DNA from: an uncultured Mollicutes bacterium
Lineage (GTDB): Bacteria > Bacillota_I > Bacilli_A > ML615J-28 > CAG-313
Assembly (NCBI GenBank): GCA_900538885.1
Contig: UQAI01000002.1
Coordinates: forward strand, 1 to 64,000
Direction of reading: 5' to 3'
Length of the DNA: 64,000 bases
The position numbers and the translations under genes were made by a program. Positions 8,381-17,840 of this stretch are shown here, piece after piece (the first letter of the stretch is position 1; every line of letters starts with the position of its first letter). The notes under the pieces were generated by a model. That model ran no database searches, was not told the DNA's origin, and saw nothing but the letters and a program-made list of their open reading frames with translations.

Positions 8381-11300
8381 ATGAGTAAATATAGTGTTAA
8401 AAAACCAGTTACTATATTGATGTGCATTATGATTGTTATCGTTCTTGGCATCTATTCACTAACTAAACAATCACTAGGTTTATTTCCTGAAATGAATTTA
8501 CCCTATGTGGTTGTTGTGACCCCATATGTAGGAGCGAGTGCAGAAGAAGTTACGGAAAAAGTAACATCAGTGGTTGAATCACAAGTAACATCAATGAATA
8601 ATTTTTCAAGTGTGCAGTCGACATCTAGTTCCAATTATAGTGTTGTTATTGTTGAATTTAATGATGGCACTAATATGGATACTGTTATGATTGATTTAAG
8701 AACTAAACTTGATAATATTGAGTTTCCAGAAGGAACTACTAAACCAACAATTTTAAAAGTTTCTCCAGATATGTTACCAGTCATGACTGTTTCAGTTTCA
8801 ATGGAAAACGATGAAATAGATCCTGAACAATCATTTATAAAAACGACACAATTTGTGGAAAATGAATTAATAACAAGATTAAACCGAGTAGAAGGAGTTG
8901 CGGAAGTATCAATGAGTGGTGCTTCATCAATTGTTGTTGAAGTTAATCTAGACCAAAATATTTTAAAAGCTAAAGGTTATACAAATGATGAAATTTTATC
9001 ATTAATTAAAGAACAAAATCATGATGAACTAATTGGTATAGCACTTAATAATGGTAAAATTTGTATGTTGAATTTAGGTAATTCAATAGAGAATATAGAT
9101 GATTTAAAAGAATTACCTTTACCACTTTCAAAAACTAATGAAGTAGTAAGATTAAAAGATTTAGCTGTTGAAAATGGAATTAAATATACTGACCAAAATT
9201 CAGAAAGCTACTCAAAAGTTAATGGTAAAAAAACAATTACATTATCATTCCAAATGCAAAATGGCTCAGTTATAACTGATATTACAAAAGCTATTACCAA
9301 AGAACTTGATAATATAAAAAAGGAATATAGTACTTTTGATTACTCAGTAGTTTTAGATCAAGGTGAATATATTAATATGGCTGTAAGTTCAGTTGTGGAA
9401 AACTTAATCTATGGAGCTATTCTTGCGGTTGCAATATTGCTACTTTTCTTAAGGGATTGGCGTCCTACTTTAATTGTTGGTCTTGCTATTCCAATTTCCG
9501 TTATCGCAACGTTTATGTGCATGTATTTTGCGGGAATCAACTTAAATATGCTATCAATGGGTGGTCTTGCGATTGGTATAGGTATGTTGGTTGATAATGC
9601 GATTGTTGTTATTGAAAATATATTTAGACTTCGTAAAGAAGGAAAGTCAAAGAAAGAAGCCGCAATACAAGGTGCTAAGGGGGTAGCATCAGCTATTATT
9701 TCATCAACTGTTACAACTATTATTGTATTTGTACCAGTTTTATTCTTAGGGGGAACCGTTAAAGATGTTTTTTCTAATATGGCATATACAATCACTTTCT
9801 CACTACTTTGTAGTTTAGTAATTTCCTTAACCATGGTTCCATCAATGGCATCAAGAATGTTTAATGATCCTAATCATTGTCCAAAATGTGATGCTGAAAT
9901 AAGCCCTACTGATACTATTTGTTCATGTTGTGGTAAAAAACTTAAAAAGTATAAAGAACCTAAAGTAAAAAATAAAGAATCTAAATTTATGGCAACTTAT
10001 GATAAAGTAATTAGATGGACGCTTTCTCATAAATTAATAGTGTTTGGTAGTGTTGTTTTATTATTTATTTTATCAGTTGGATTAGTTGTTTCCAAAGGCT
10101 TTGTGTTACTTCCAGCAACCGATGAAGGATCAATATCTACAACGATTGCGGTTAATAGCGATATTCCTTTTGATAAGTTATCAAATTACACAGATGACTT
10201 AGCAAAAACTATTAAAGATTCAAGTAATGAAATTGAAACTGTTAGTGCAAGATTTGGTAATAGTAGTGGAATGATGGCACTTATTTCTAGTTCATCATCT
10301 AATGTAACAAGTATTTCACTAACAATTAAATTAAAAGATAATCACCGTAAAGCAACTGATTATTATGCAAATAACATTAAAGATATTATTACAAAACACA
10401 ATAGTACGGAAAATTTAAAACAATATGAAATTAAAAAATCCGATATTTATGAAAGTGAAACCGAAAGTAGTTCAAGTAGTATTACGTCTTTTACGTCAAG
10501 TGGAGTAAGCATTAGAGTAAAAGGATATAATCTTGAAAAAATGGAAGAAGTTGCGGTTAAACTTGCTCAAATAATGAGTGAAGTAGAAGGAACCAAAAAA
10601 GTAAGCACAGGAGTAGTTGGTTCAGATAATAATCTTAAAATATATGTTAACAAAGAGAATGCCGCAAAAGTAGGTTTAACAGAACAAGACTTTATTGATA
10701 ATGCTAGAGTAATATTCAACACAACAGGCCTTGATAGTATGACTACTGAAAATACAACTAAATTAGTTTTTAATGGCAATGAATATGAACTTAGCATTCC
10801 TTCAGAAGTTAATATTGCGGGAATTGGTCTTACAACTATCATGAAACTATTTGGTAGTTATGAAGAATTCCTTAAATATTTTAAAGTATTTGATAAAAAA
10901 ATGCTTAAAGTAATTGAAGATTCTGGTTTATCAGTATATACGTTTATGCCAACAGAATTTGCTGGTATGACAATGACAAGCATTATGTTAATTATTCAAA
11001 CTAAATATGGTGGTGATTTTACTAAGGCCATGACAGAAGCCATGAAAGAAGGTATTAGCCTTGTTGTTAGTCCATTCATTTATTATAGTGAATCCGAAAA
11101 TAAATTATATGATGGCACTAAGTTAGGTATAACACTACCTTCAGATGCGGTTCCACTTGATAGTAAAGCTGCAGGTAATGTTTTAGGAAGTGAAGATGAT
11201 GATGATGCGATATCATACGTAAAAAAAGTGACCGGATATAGTACTATCTTAAGTGATGGCAAATATCGCTACTTTAACGTAACATGTCGAGTTAATCAAG

Positions 11301-11953
11301 CATATAACGTTACCAAGGTATCAAGTGAAGTAAATAAGAGAATTGATGAATATATTAATTCTAGTGAGTTTGATGCTTATCGTGATATTGTTCAAATAGA
11401 ATATAAAGGGGAAAATGAACAAATTATGGATACTGTTAAACAAATGATAATAGCATTATTAATTGGTATTTTACTAGTATATATGGTTATGGCAATTCAA
11501 TTTCAATCACTAGTATATCCATTTATTGTTTTAGGTACACTTCCACTTGCCTTCACAGGCGGATTATTATTTGTTTTAATTTTTGGATTAGAATTTAGCG
11601 TTGTAGTATTAATGGGATTAATAATTCTAGTTGGAGTTGCGGTTAACAATGGTATTGTTTTAATTGACTATATTAACCAATTAAGAGAAGAAGGTTACAC
11701 AATAAGAGAGGCATGCGTTACTGCCACAAAAACAAGACTTCGTCCAATCTTAATGACAGCACTTACTACAATCTTCGGCTTAATATTTACGGCGATAGGT
11801 TTAAATAATGGAGCAGAACTTCTTCAACCACTTGCGGTAACGGCGATTGGGGGATTATTATATGCAACAATTCTCACACTTGTGGTAATACCAATTATTT
11901 ATATGGCATTCAACCATCGTAAAGTAAAACAAGAAGAAAAAAAGGAAGCATAA
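8381..11953 (+). CDS. RND-superfamily efflux transporter with inserted zinc ribbon
   Basis: A 1190-residue HAE/AcrB-type RND permease, longer than the usual 1020-1050. It has the classic plan: TM1 at the N-terminus, large loop, TM2-6, cytoplasmic loop, TM7, second large loop, TM8-12 (GLIILVGVAVNNGIVLIDYINQLREEG and TRLRPILMTALTTIFG are recognisable). Substrate is unknown; drugs, lipids or peptides are possible. Two oddities: a four-Cys zinc ribbon (C500, C503, C514, C517) sits in the cytoplasmic loop between TM6 and TM7, and the second external loop carries extra sequence at about 800-925. No membrane-fusion or outer-membrane partner is encoded nearby, as expected for a one-membrane cell. It is first gene of the operator-controlled operon. 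Confidence 0.93.
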   Translation: MSKYSVKKPVTILMCIMIVIVLGIYSLTKQSLGLFPEMNLPYVVVVTPYVGASAEEVTEKVTSVVESQVTSMNNFSSVQSTSSSNYSVVIVEFNDGTNMDTVMIDLRTKLDNIEFPEGTTKPTILKVSPDMLPVMTVSVSMENDEIDPEQSFIKTTQFVENELITRLNRVEGVAEVSMSGASSIVVEVNLDQNILKAKGYTNDEILSLIKEQNHDELIGIALNNGKICMLNLGNSIENIDDLKELPLPLSKTNEVVRLKDLAVENGIKYTDQNSESYSKVNGKKTITLSFQMQNGSVITDITKAITKELDNIKKEYSTFDYSVVLDQGEYINMAVSSVVENLIYGAILAVAILLLFLRDWRPTLIVGLAIPISVIATFMCMYFAGINLNMLSMGGLAIGIGMLVDNAIVVIENIFRLRKEGKSKKEAAIQGAKGVASAIISSTVTTIIVFVPVLFLGGTVKDVFSNMAYTITFSLLCSLVISLTMVPSMASRMFNDPNHCPKCDAEISPTDTICSCCGKKLKKYKEPKVKNKESKFMATYDKVIRWTLSHKLIVFGSVVLLFILSVGLVVSKGFVLLPATDEGSISTTIAVNSDIPFDKLSNYTDDLAKTIKDSSNEIETVSARFGNSSGMMALISSSSSNVTSISLTIKLKDNHRKATDYYANNIKDIITKHNSTENLKQYEIKKSDIYESETESSSSSITSFTSSGVSIRVKGYNLEKMEEVAVKLAQIMSEVEGTKKVSTGVVGSDNNLKIYVNKENAAKVGLTEQDFIDNARVIFNTTGLDSMTTENTTKLVFNGNEYELSIPSEVNIAGIGLTTIMKLFGSYEEFLKYFKVFDKKMLKVIEDSGLSVYTFMPTEFAGMTMTSIMLIIQTKYGGDFTKAMTEAMKEGISLVVSPFIYYSESENKLYDGTKLGITLPSDAVPLDSKAAGNVLGSEDDDDAISYVKKVTGYSTILSDGKYRYFNVTCRVNQAYNVTKVSSEVNKRIDEYINSSEFDAYRDIVQIEYKGENEQIMDTVKQMIIALLIGILLVYMVMAIQFQSLVYPFIVLGTLPLAFTGGLLFVLIFGLEFSVVVLMGLIILVGVAVNNGIVLIDYINQLREEGYTIREACVTATKTRLRPILMTALTTIFGLIFTAIGLNNGAELLQPLAVTAIGGLLYATILTLVVIPIIYMAFNHRKVKQEEKKEA

Positions 11954-11954
11954 A

Positions 11955-12530
11955 ATGACGTCAACAAAAGAAAAAATAATAGAAGCAGTAATTGAAACAC
12001 TAAGTGAAAATTTTAACTATGATGAATTTAGTATGAGTAAGATTGCTGAAAAAGTCGGAATCGGCAAGAGTACCATTTATGAATATTTTGATTCAAAAAG
12101 CGATTTGTTAATAGAAACAATAAAAGGGATTGTGGATTTATATATAAAACAAATCCTAATACATGATCTTACTAATCTTAATTTTCATGATGCCTTTGTT
12201 ATGCAAATATTAAATATTATTGAATGTGATTTTAATAAAAACGCGGTTTTCCATATTTTTACTCAACTTGATTTAGTAGTCAAAGTTAAAGAAAAGGAAA
12301 TTAAAGAAAAAATGGAAGACGCAAAGAAAAAAGTTTTAGAAAGATTTGCATATATTTTCCATAAAGGAGTAGAAGAAAAAATTATAACAGCAAGTTATGA
12401 TGCTAAAACTGAAGCATTAATATCTGGATTACTTAGTACGATGATTTGTCGACAAATTAATAATTCAATAGGTGCGAATGAAGAAATAGCAGAATATCTA
12501 TATAATGTTGTTGTTAAAATATTAAATTAA
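11955..12530 (+). CDS. TetR-family transcriptional repressor
   Basis: A 191-residue TetR/AcrR regulator. The N-terminal helix-turn-helix is evident (SMSKIAEKVGIGKSTIYEYF, about 25-45). The helical C-terminal ligand domain is divergent, as usual. Its ATG lies one base after the exporter stop, so the two are translationally coupled. The inverted repeat at 8343-8358 is the probable binding site, making this a self-controlled efflux operon. The inducer is unknown. Confidence 0.93.
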   Translation: MTSTKEKIIEAVIETLSENFNYDEFSMSKIAEKVGIGKSTIYEYFDSKSDLLIETIKGIVDLYIKQILIHDLTNLNFHDAFVMQILNIIECDFNKNAVFHIFTQLDLVVKVKEKEIKEKMEDAKKKVLERFAYIFHKGVEEKIITASYDAKTEALISGLLSTMICRQINNSIGANEEIAEYLYNVVVKILN

Positions 12531-12542
12531 GTTTATAACTAA

Positions 12543-12573
12543 AAGTGTTTAGTAGTGATGCTAGACACTTTTT
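12543..12573 (+). terminator. Intrinsic terminator of the efflux operon
   Basis: AAGTGTTTAG (12543-12552), 8 nt loop, CTAGACACTT (12561-12570), then a T run. Confidence 0.85.
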
Positions 12574-12657
12574 CTAACTTAAATGCACATATATACATTT
12601 CTCTTTCTTTTTTCGTGTTTTTTTGGTATAATATATTATGAGAAAGAGGGAGTATCG

Positions 12658-13374
12658 ATGAAAAAACCAAAGGTAATTGTAATGGATATGGGTGGAACAC
12701 TATTAGATAGTAGTGATGTGAATTTTGAACTTGGGGTAAAACACATCTATGATAATTATTGTATACATGACATTTCATATGAAGAAGTATTAGAAGATTA
12801 TAAATTAATTTGTGATATTGGTTTTAAGAAAAGAGATAATGATAATTTTGAACTTAATTTTCATAATGCCTTAAATTATATAGATAAGACAGTAGGGCTT
12901 AATAAAGAAGTTGATTATTACCAAATAGAAAAAGAATTTGTTGATATAACAATGCCAAGAATTCTTGTTGCTGGTGTTGATACGTTTTTAGAGGTAACTA
13001 AAAAACTTCAAATACCAGTTTATGTGCTTAGCAATAGTTGTTTTAGTAGTGAAGAGTTAAAGCATGAATTAAAGGAATTTAAAATAGAAAATTATTTTGA
13101 AGATGTCTTATCTAGTGGTGACTATTTAATGAGAAAACCAAGTGAAATCTTTTATCGTTTAATTATTAAAATAATTAAACGTAAATATCCAAATATTTCT
13201 TTAAATGATATTTGGTATATTGGTAATGATTACAGGTGCGATGTTTCAGGTGCAAGTTCTGCAGGCTTAACTAGTGTTTGGTTAAACCGCCTAAATCAAA
13301 AAAACTTTAATAATCTTAATATTATTGAAGTTAATAGCTATTTTGAATTAATTGAGAGGTTAAAAGATGAGTAA
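12658..13374 (+). CDS. HAD-superfamily hydrolase (subfamily IA)
   Basis: A probable small-molecule phosphatase of 238 residues. Motif I is VMDMGGTLLD, motif II VLSNS, the lysine motif MRKPS, and motif III YIGNDYRCDVSGASSAG. The nucleophile Asp is kept, but the usual second Asp of DxDGT is Gly (DMGGT), a variant seen in some HAD branches that may alter catalysis. The ATG at 12658 is chosen: a TATAAT lies at 12627-12632 and the RBS GAGGG at 12646-12650, so the longer frame from 12583 is untranslated leader. It overlaps queH by 8 bp. Confidence 0.88.
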   Translation: MKKPKVIVMDMGGTLLDSSDVNFELGVKHIYDNYCIHDISYEEVLEDYKLICDIGFKKRDNDNFELNFHNALNYIDKTVGLNKEVDYYQIEKEFVDITMPRILVAGVDTFLEVTKKLQIPVYVLSNSCFSSEELKHELKEFKIENYFEDVLSSGDYLMRKPSEIFYRLIIKIIKRKYPNISLNDIWYIGNDYRCDVSGASSAGLTSVWLNRLNQKNFNNLNIIEVNSYFELIERLKDE

Positions 13375-14008
13375 ACATGAATATGAAGAGTTTAAAAAAG
13401 AACTAGCAAATCTTGCTACATCAAATCGTAAACCGACATTATTACTTCATAGTTGTTGTGGACCTTGTAGCAGTCATGTTTTAAACCTTTTGTCCCAATA
13501 TTTTAAAATTACGGTTTATTATTACAACCCTAATATTTACCCTCTTGAGGAATTTGAAAAAAGATTAAACACACAAAAAGAGTTACTATCTAAACTTGAT
13601 TATAATGTTGATTTAATTGTTGAAAAAGATGATTATAGTGTGTATTTGAAAAATGTTGATGAGTACAAACATTTAGGTGAAAAAAGTATGCGCTGTTATA
13701 AATGTTATGAATTTAGAATGATAAAGTTACAACTCGCCGCAAGACATTATAATTTTGATTATTTCACTACTACCTTATCGGTGAGCCCTCATAAAAATAG
13801 TCTTTGGATAAATGAAATTGGTAGTAGATTAACTAGTGATAAATGCAAGTATTTATACTCAGATTTTAAGAAGGAAAATGGATATTTAGATTCTACAAAT
13901 CTTGCGAAAAAATATGAATTATATCGACAAGATTATTGTGGATGTCATTTCTCACTTGAAGAAACTATTAAAAGAAAAGAAGAAAAAGAACGAAAAATAG
14001 AAAATTAA
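13367..14008 (+). CDS. queH: Epoxyqueuosine reductase QueH
   Basis: Performs the last step of queuosine synthesis, reducing epoxyqueuosine in tRNA; QueH is the non-cobalamin alternative to QueG. The 213 residues show the DUF208/QueH cysteine sets: HSCCGPCSSHV near 26-36, CYKCYEFRM in the middle and DYCGCHFS near 193-200, which bind an iron-sulfur cluster and metal. The start overlaps the upstream HAD gene by 8 bp, indicating co-translation. QueA, the preceding enzyme of the pathway, is encoded at 41060-42085. Confidence 0.93.
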   Translation: MSKHEYEEFKKELANLATSNRKPTLLLHSCCGPCSSHVLNLLSQYFKITVYYYNPNIYPLEEFEKRLNTQKELLSKLDYNVDLIVEKDDYSVYLKNVDEYKHLGEKSMRCYKCYEFRMIKLQLAARHYNFDYFTTTLSVSPHKNSLWINEIGSRLTSDKCKYLYSDFKKENGYLDSTNLAKKYELYRQDYCGCHFSLEETIKRKEEKERKIEN

Positions 14009-14059
14009 AAGATAAAAAGCAAGATACAGTATGCTGTAGATATTGAAAAAGATAAATGC

Positions 14060-14088
14060 TTGAAAAAAAAGCAAAAAAATGATATTAT
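14060..14088 (+). promoter_or_regulatory. Promoter of secA
   Basis: TTGAAA (14060-14065), a 17 bp spacer and TATTAT (14083-14088). The in-frame TTG at 14060 is therefore the -35 box, not a start codon, which supports the downstream ATG for secA. The short gap after queH has a small inverted repeat (TACAG-TATG-CTGTA) but no clear terminator. Confidence 0.7.
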
Positions 14089-14113
14089 ATATAAGATGAA
14101 AGGAAGTGTCCTC

Positions 14114-16657
14114 ATGTTTAAAAAATTATTTGATCCATCATATAAGGAATTTAAAAGATGTGAGAAACTAGCTAATCAAGTAGTAGCATTAGCTGATGAG
14201 TATAAAAAATTAACTGATGATGAGTTAAAACACAAAACAGTGGAATTTAAAGAAAGACTTGCGAAAGGAGAAACATTGGATTCTTTACTAGTTGAAGCTT
14301 TCGCAACCGTAAGAGAAGCATCTACGCGTGTACTTGGTCTTACGCCATTTAAAGTGCAAATTATAGGTGCCGCCGCAATGCATTTTGGTAATATTGCGGA
14401 AATGAAAACCGGTGAAGGTAAAACCCTAACTAGCGTTATGCCTGCGTATTTAAATGCTTTAACTGGTGAAGGTGTTCATATTGTAACTGTCAATGAATAC
14501 CTTGCTGGACGTGATGCTACTGAAATGGGAGCAGTCCATAAGTTTTTAGGATTAACTGTCGGTTTAAATCTTCGTGATATGACTCCGGAAGAAAAACAGG
14601 CTCAATATAATTGTGATATCACATATTCAACTAATAATGAACTTGGTTTTGACTATCTACGTGACCATATGGTAATTTATAAAGAACAAATGGTCCAACG
14701 TCCTCACATGAACTTTGCGATTGTGGATGAAGTTGACTCCATCTTAATTGATGAAGCAAGAACTCCGCTTATTATTTCAGGTGGTGAAAAGAAAGGACCA
14801 AACTTATATTTACAAGCTAATACTTTTGTAAAAGGTTTAAGAGAAAAGAATGATCAAAATCCTGATGGTGATTATGAAATAGATGTTAAAGATCAACATG
14901 TTACAATTACGGAACAAGGTATTGAAAAAGCCCAAAGATTCTTTGGTGTTGATAATATCTATGATGTAAGATATGTTAATTTAGTGCATCATATTAATAA
15001 TGCCTTACGTGCGAACTACATAATGTTTAGAGATAAAGATTATGTTGTACAAGATGGTACAGTTATTATCGTTGACCCATTTACAGGTCGTTTAATGCAT
15101 GGTCGTCAATATAGTGAAGGTCTACACCAAGCGTTAGAAGCTAAAGAAAATGTTGAAATTAAAAAGGAGACAAGAACTCTTGCAACAATAACCTTCCAAA
15201 ATTACTTCAGAATGTATAAAAAACTTGCTGGTATGACTGGTACTGCCAAGACTGAAGAAGAGGAATTTAGAAACATTTACAACATGCTTGTTATTGAAAT
15301 TCCTACTAATATGCCAGTAATAAGAAAAGATGAACCAGATTTAATCTTTAGATCGGAAGAGGCAAAATATAGAGCAATTGCGAAAGAAATAAAAGAACGT
15401 CATGAAAAAGGACAACCTATTCTAGTTGGTACTATTTCTATTGAAACAAGTGAATTATTATCAGGTATTTTAAAAAGATATGGCATTCCTCACAATGTTT
15501 TAAATGCTAAGCAACACGAAAGAGAAGCTGAAATTGTTTCAAAAGCTGGCTTAAAAGGTGCAGTTACAATTGCTACCAATATGGCTGGTCGTGGTACCGA
15601 TATTAAACTTGGTGAAGGTGTCGTTGAACTTGGCGGTCTAGCAGTCATCGGTACCGAACGACATGAAGCCCGTCGTATTGACAATCAGTTACGTGGTCGA
15701 AGTGGTAGACAAGGTGATCCAGGCTATAGCCGTTTCTATTTATCAACTAAAGATGAATTAATGGTACGTTTCGGTGGTGAACGATTTGAAAGAATATTAG
15801 GTATGATTGCTTCACCTGATGCAGAAGGGAACGAAACTCCACTAGAATCAAAAATGTTTAGTCGTTTCGTAGAAAGTGCTCAACGCAAAATTGAAGGTTA
15901 CAACTATGATCGTCGTAAAAGCGTTGTTGAATATGATGAAGTTTTAAGAAAACAAAGAGAAGTTATTTACGGTCAAAGAAAAGATATCTTATTTTTAGAA
16001 GATGTTGAACCAATTATTAAAAATATGATGAAGTCAGTCACAAACACATTGGTTCCAACTTTCCAAGATACAGAAAACAAAAAATCAAAAGGTGTTGTAA
16101 TTGACCGATTCATGGATGAATTTATCAATAAATATTTTAATATGGGAACATTTGAACCATTTGAATTTGAAGATAAACAAATTCCTGAAATTGAAGAAAT
16201 GGTATACAATAAACTAGTTAGTAATCTAGATGAGAAAAAAGAACTAGTACCACCAGAAGTTCATCAAGAATTTATGCGTGTAATTTTGTTACGTACTGTT
16301 GATAAATATTGGATGGATCATATTGATAAAATGAGTAGTCTTCGTCAAAGTGTAGGACTACAAGCATATGCTCAAGTTAATCCATTAAGAGAATACCAAA
16401 TGATTGGTTTTGATATGTTTAATGAGTTAATCGCAAACATTGAAAGTGAAGTAACAGTTTATGCAAGTAGAGCTCAACTTCGTGATAATTTACAACGTGA
16501 ACAAGTAGCTAAACCTACAGGAACACACTCAGGAAACGATGAACCTCAAAAACGTAAACCGGTCGTAAATAAAAACAAAAAACCTGGCCGTAATGACCCA
16601 TGTCCATGTGGTAGTGGTAAAAAATATAAATATTGTTGTGGAATGAATGAAAAATAA
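14114..16657 (+). CDS. secA: Preprotein translocase ATPase SecA
   Basis: The motor that drives secretory proteins through SecYEG at the membrane. The 847 residues have nucleotide-binding domain 1 with Walker A MKTGEGKT (97-104) and DEVD (205-208), and the preprotein cross-linking domain. NBD2 follows (TNMAGRGTDI, GRSGRQGDPG), then the helical scaffold and wing domains. A Lys-rich linker leads to the C-terminal zinc motif with C830, C832, C841 and C842 (CPCGSGKKYKYCCG), which contacts SecB or ribosomes. The ATG at 14114 follows AAAGGAAG (14099-14106) and an upstream promoter. Its stop is close to a short leader ORF and prfB, so readthrough into prfB is likely. Confidence 0.97.
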   Translation: MFKKLFDPSYKEFKRCEKLANQVVALADEYKKLTDDELKHKTVEFKERLAKGETLDSLLVEAFATVREASTRVLGLTPFKVQIIGAAAMHFGNIAEMKTGEGKTLTSVMPAYLNALTGEGVHIVTVNEYLAGRDATEMGAVHKFLGLTVGLNLRDMTPEEKQAQYNCDITYSTNNELGFDYLRDHMVIYKEQMVQRPHMNFAIVDEVDSILIDEARTPLIISGGEKKGPNLYLQANTFVKGLREKNDQNPDGDYEIDVKDQHVTITEQGIEKAQRFFGVDNIYDVRYVNLVHHINNALRANYIMFRDKDYVVQDGTVIIVDPFTGRLMHGRQYSEGLHQALEAKENVEIKKETRTLATITFQNYFRMYKKLAGMTGTAKTEEEEFRNIYNMLVIEIPTNMPVIRKDEPDLIFRSEEAKYRAIAKEIKERHEKGQPILVGTISIETSELLSGILKRYGIPHNVLNAKQHEREAEIVSKAGLKGAVTIATNMAGRGTDIKLGEGVVELGGLAVIGTERHEARRIDNQLRGRSGRQGDPGYSRFYLSTKDELMVRFGGERFERILGMIASPDAEGNETPLESKMFSRFVESAQRKIEGYNYDRRKSVVEYDEVLRKQREVIYGQRKDILFLEDVEPIIKNMMKSVTNTLVPTFQDTENKKSKGVVIDRFMDEFINKYFNMGTFEPFEFEDKQIPEIEEMVYNKLVSNLDEKKELVPPEVHQEFMRVILLRTVDKYWMDHIDKMSSLRQSVGLQAYAQVNPLREYQMIGFDMFNELIANIESEVTVYASRAQLRDNLQREQVAKPTGTHSGNDEPQKRKPVVNKNKKPGRNDPCPCGSGKKYKYCCGMNEK

Positions 16658-16660
16658 ATA

Positions 16661-16729
16661 ATGTTAAAAATGTTAAAAATGTTAAACGTAGTTTATCATT
16701 GTTTACCATTGCTTATCATTATTAACTAG
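16661..16729 (+). CDS. Possible 22-codon leader ORF upstream of prfB
   Basis: ATG at 16661, three bases after the secA stop, opens a 22-codon frame. It starts with a threefold repeat of the codons ATG TTA AAA and ends in TAG (16727-16729). That stop overlaps the Shine-Dalgarno AGGAGG of prfB. There is no strong SD of its own, so it would depend on ribosomes leaving secA. Such a layout is typical of translational coupling or a regulatory leader peptide. Chance cannot be excluded. Confidence 0.3.
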   Translation: MLKMLKMLNVVYHCLPLLIIIN

Positions 16730-16737
16730 GAGGCAGC

Positions 16738-17829
16738 ATGGAAAAGTTTGAAATAACTAAAGCATTTGAGGATTTTACCACCAGACTTAAAGCTCTTGAT
16801 AAAGTCTTAAATATTGAAAAAATGAAACAAGAAATTAAGAATAACGAACAAAAAATGCTAAATGCTACCTTCTGGGATGATGCGAAAGCCGCAACTTCAT
16901 TTGTTCAACATAACAATGAGATGAAGGAAACAATCAATACTTTTGAATCATTATGTAAAACAAATGAAGAAATAGAAATGATTTTAGAATTAGATGATAT
17001 ATCTTTATATGATGAAGCGGCTGAGATCATTAAATCATTAAATAAAAAATTAGAAAAATTTGAAATTGCTCAATTACTTAATGAACCATATGATCATTTA
17101 AATGCCATTATGGAACTACATCCAGGAGCAGGGGGAACTGAGTCACAAGACTGGACCTTAATGCTATACCGAATGTACAGAAGATATGCTGAAAGAAATA
17201 ATTTTGAATTTGAATTAATAGATTATGAAGAAGCAAGTGATGCTGGACTTAAGAGCGCAACCTTTATGATTAAAGGTAAAAATGCTTATGGTACATTAAA
17301 AGGAGAAAAAGGAGTTCACCGTTTGGTTAGAATATCACCATTTGATAGTAATGCAAGACGTCACACAAGTTTTTCTGGCTGTAATGTTACTCCAGAAATT
17401 GATAGTAACGTTAATGTTGAAATCAATCCTGATGATATTAAAATTGATACATATCGTTCAAGTGGAGCTGGTGGACAACACATTAATAAAACTGATTCAG
17501 CAGTTAGAATAACCCACATTCCAACTGGTATTGTAGTAAGTTGTCAAAATCAACGTAGTCAAATTCAAAATAAAGAAAAAGCTTTACAAGTTTTAAAATC
17601 AAAAATTTACCAAAGGGAACTTGAAAAACAAGAAAATATGCTTAAAAATATTAGTGGTGAATTACTTGAAAATGGTTTTGGTAGTCAAATTAGAAGTTAC
17701 ATCCTTCATCCATATTCCCTTGTAAAAGATCACAGAACATTAGTTGAATCAACTAATCCTACTAATGTTTTAGATGGCGACTTAGATATTTTTATTGATG
17801 CATATTTGAAATGGAATAAAAGAAGTTAA
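16738..17829 (+). CDS. prfB: Peptide chain release factor 2 (no programmed frameshift)
   Basis: RF2 releases peptides at UGA and UAA stops. The 363 residues read in one frame from an ATG with an ideal AGGAGG. The SPF-type recognition loop is in RISPFDSNARRHTSF and the catalytic GGQ in SGAGGQHINKTDSAVRITH. In most bacteria prfB has an in-frame UGA near codon 25 and needs +1 frameshifting. Here the equivalent region (RLKALDKVLNIEKMKQEI) is continuous, so that autoregulation is absent. Presence of RF2 supports UGA as a true stop in this genome. Confidence 0.96.
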   Translation: MEKFEITKAFEDFTTRLKALDKVLNIEKMKQEIKNNEQKMLNATFWDDAKAATSFVQHNNEMKETINTFESLCKTNEEIEMILELDDISLYDEAAEIIKSLNKKLEKFEIAQLLNEPYDHLNAIMELHPGAGGTESQDWTLMLYRMYRRYAERNNFEFELIDYEEASDAGLKSATFMIKGKNAYGTLKGEKGVHRLVRISPFDSNARRHTSFSGCNVTPEIDSNVNVEINPDDIKIDTYRSSGAGGQHINKTDSAVRITHIPTGIVVSCQNQRSQIQNKEKALQVLKSKIYQRELEKQENMLKNISGELLENGFGSQIRSYILHPYSLVKDHRTLVESTNPTNVLDGDLDIFIDAYLKWNKRS

Positions 17830-17840
17830 GGGTGTCTTAT

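Noticed and set aside
9409..9834. 141-codon minus-strand ORF inside the RND gene
   Set aside because: Lies fully opposite a confidently identified RND membrane region; its composition mirrors that gene and it has no RBS.
12583..12657. N-terminal extension of the HAD protein (hydrophobic leader)
   Set aside because: The stretch contains the TATAAT and lies upstream of a good RBS and ATG at 12658; it is promoter DNA.
14060..14113. N-terminal extension of SecA from TTG 14060
   Set aside because: That TTG is the -35 box of a good promoter, and SecA proteins begin at the MFKKLFD-type start downstream.
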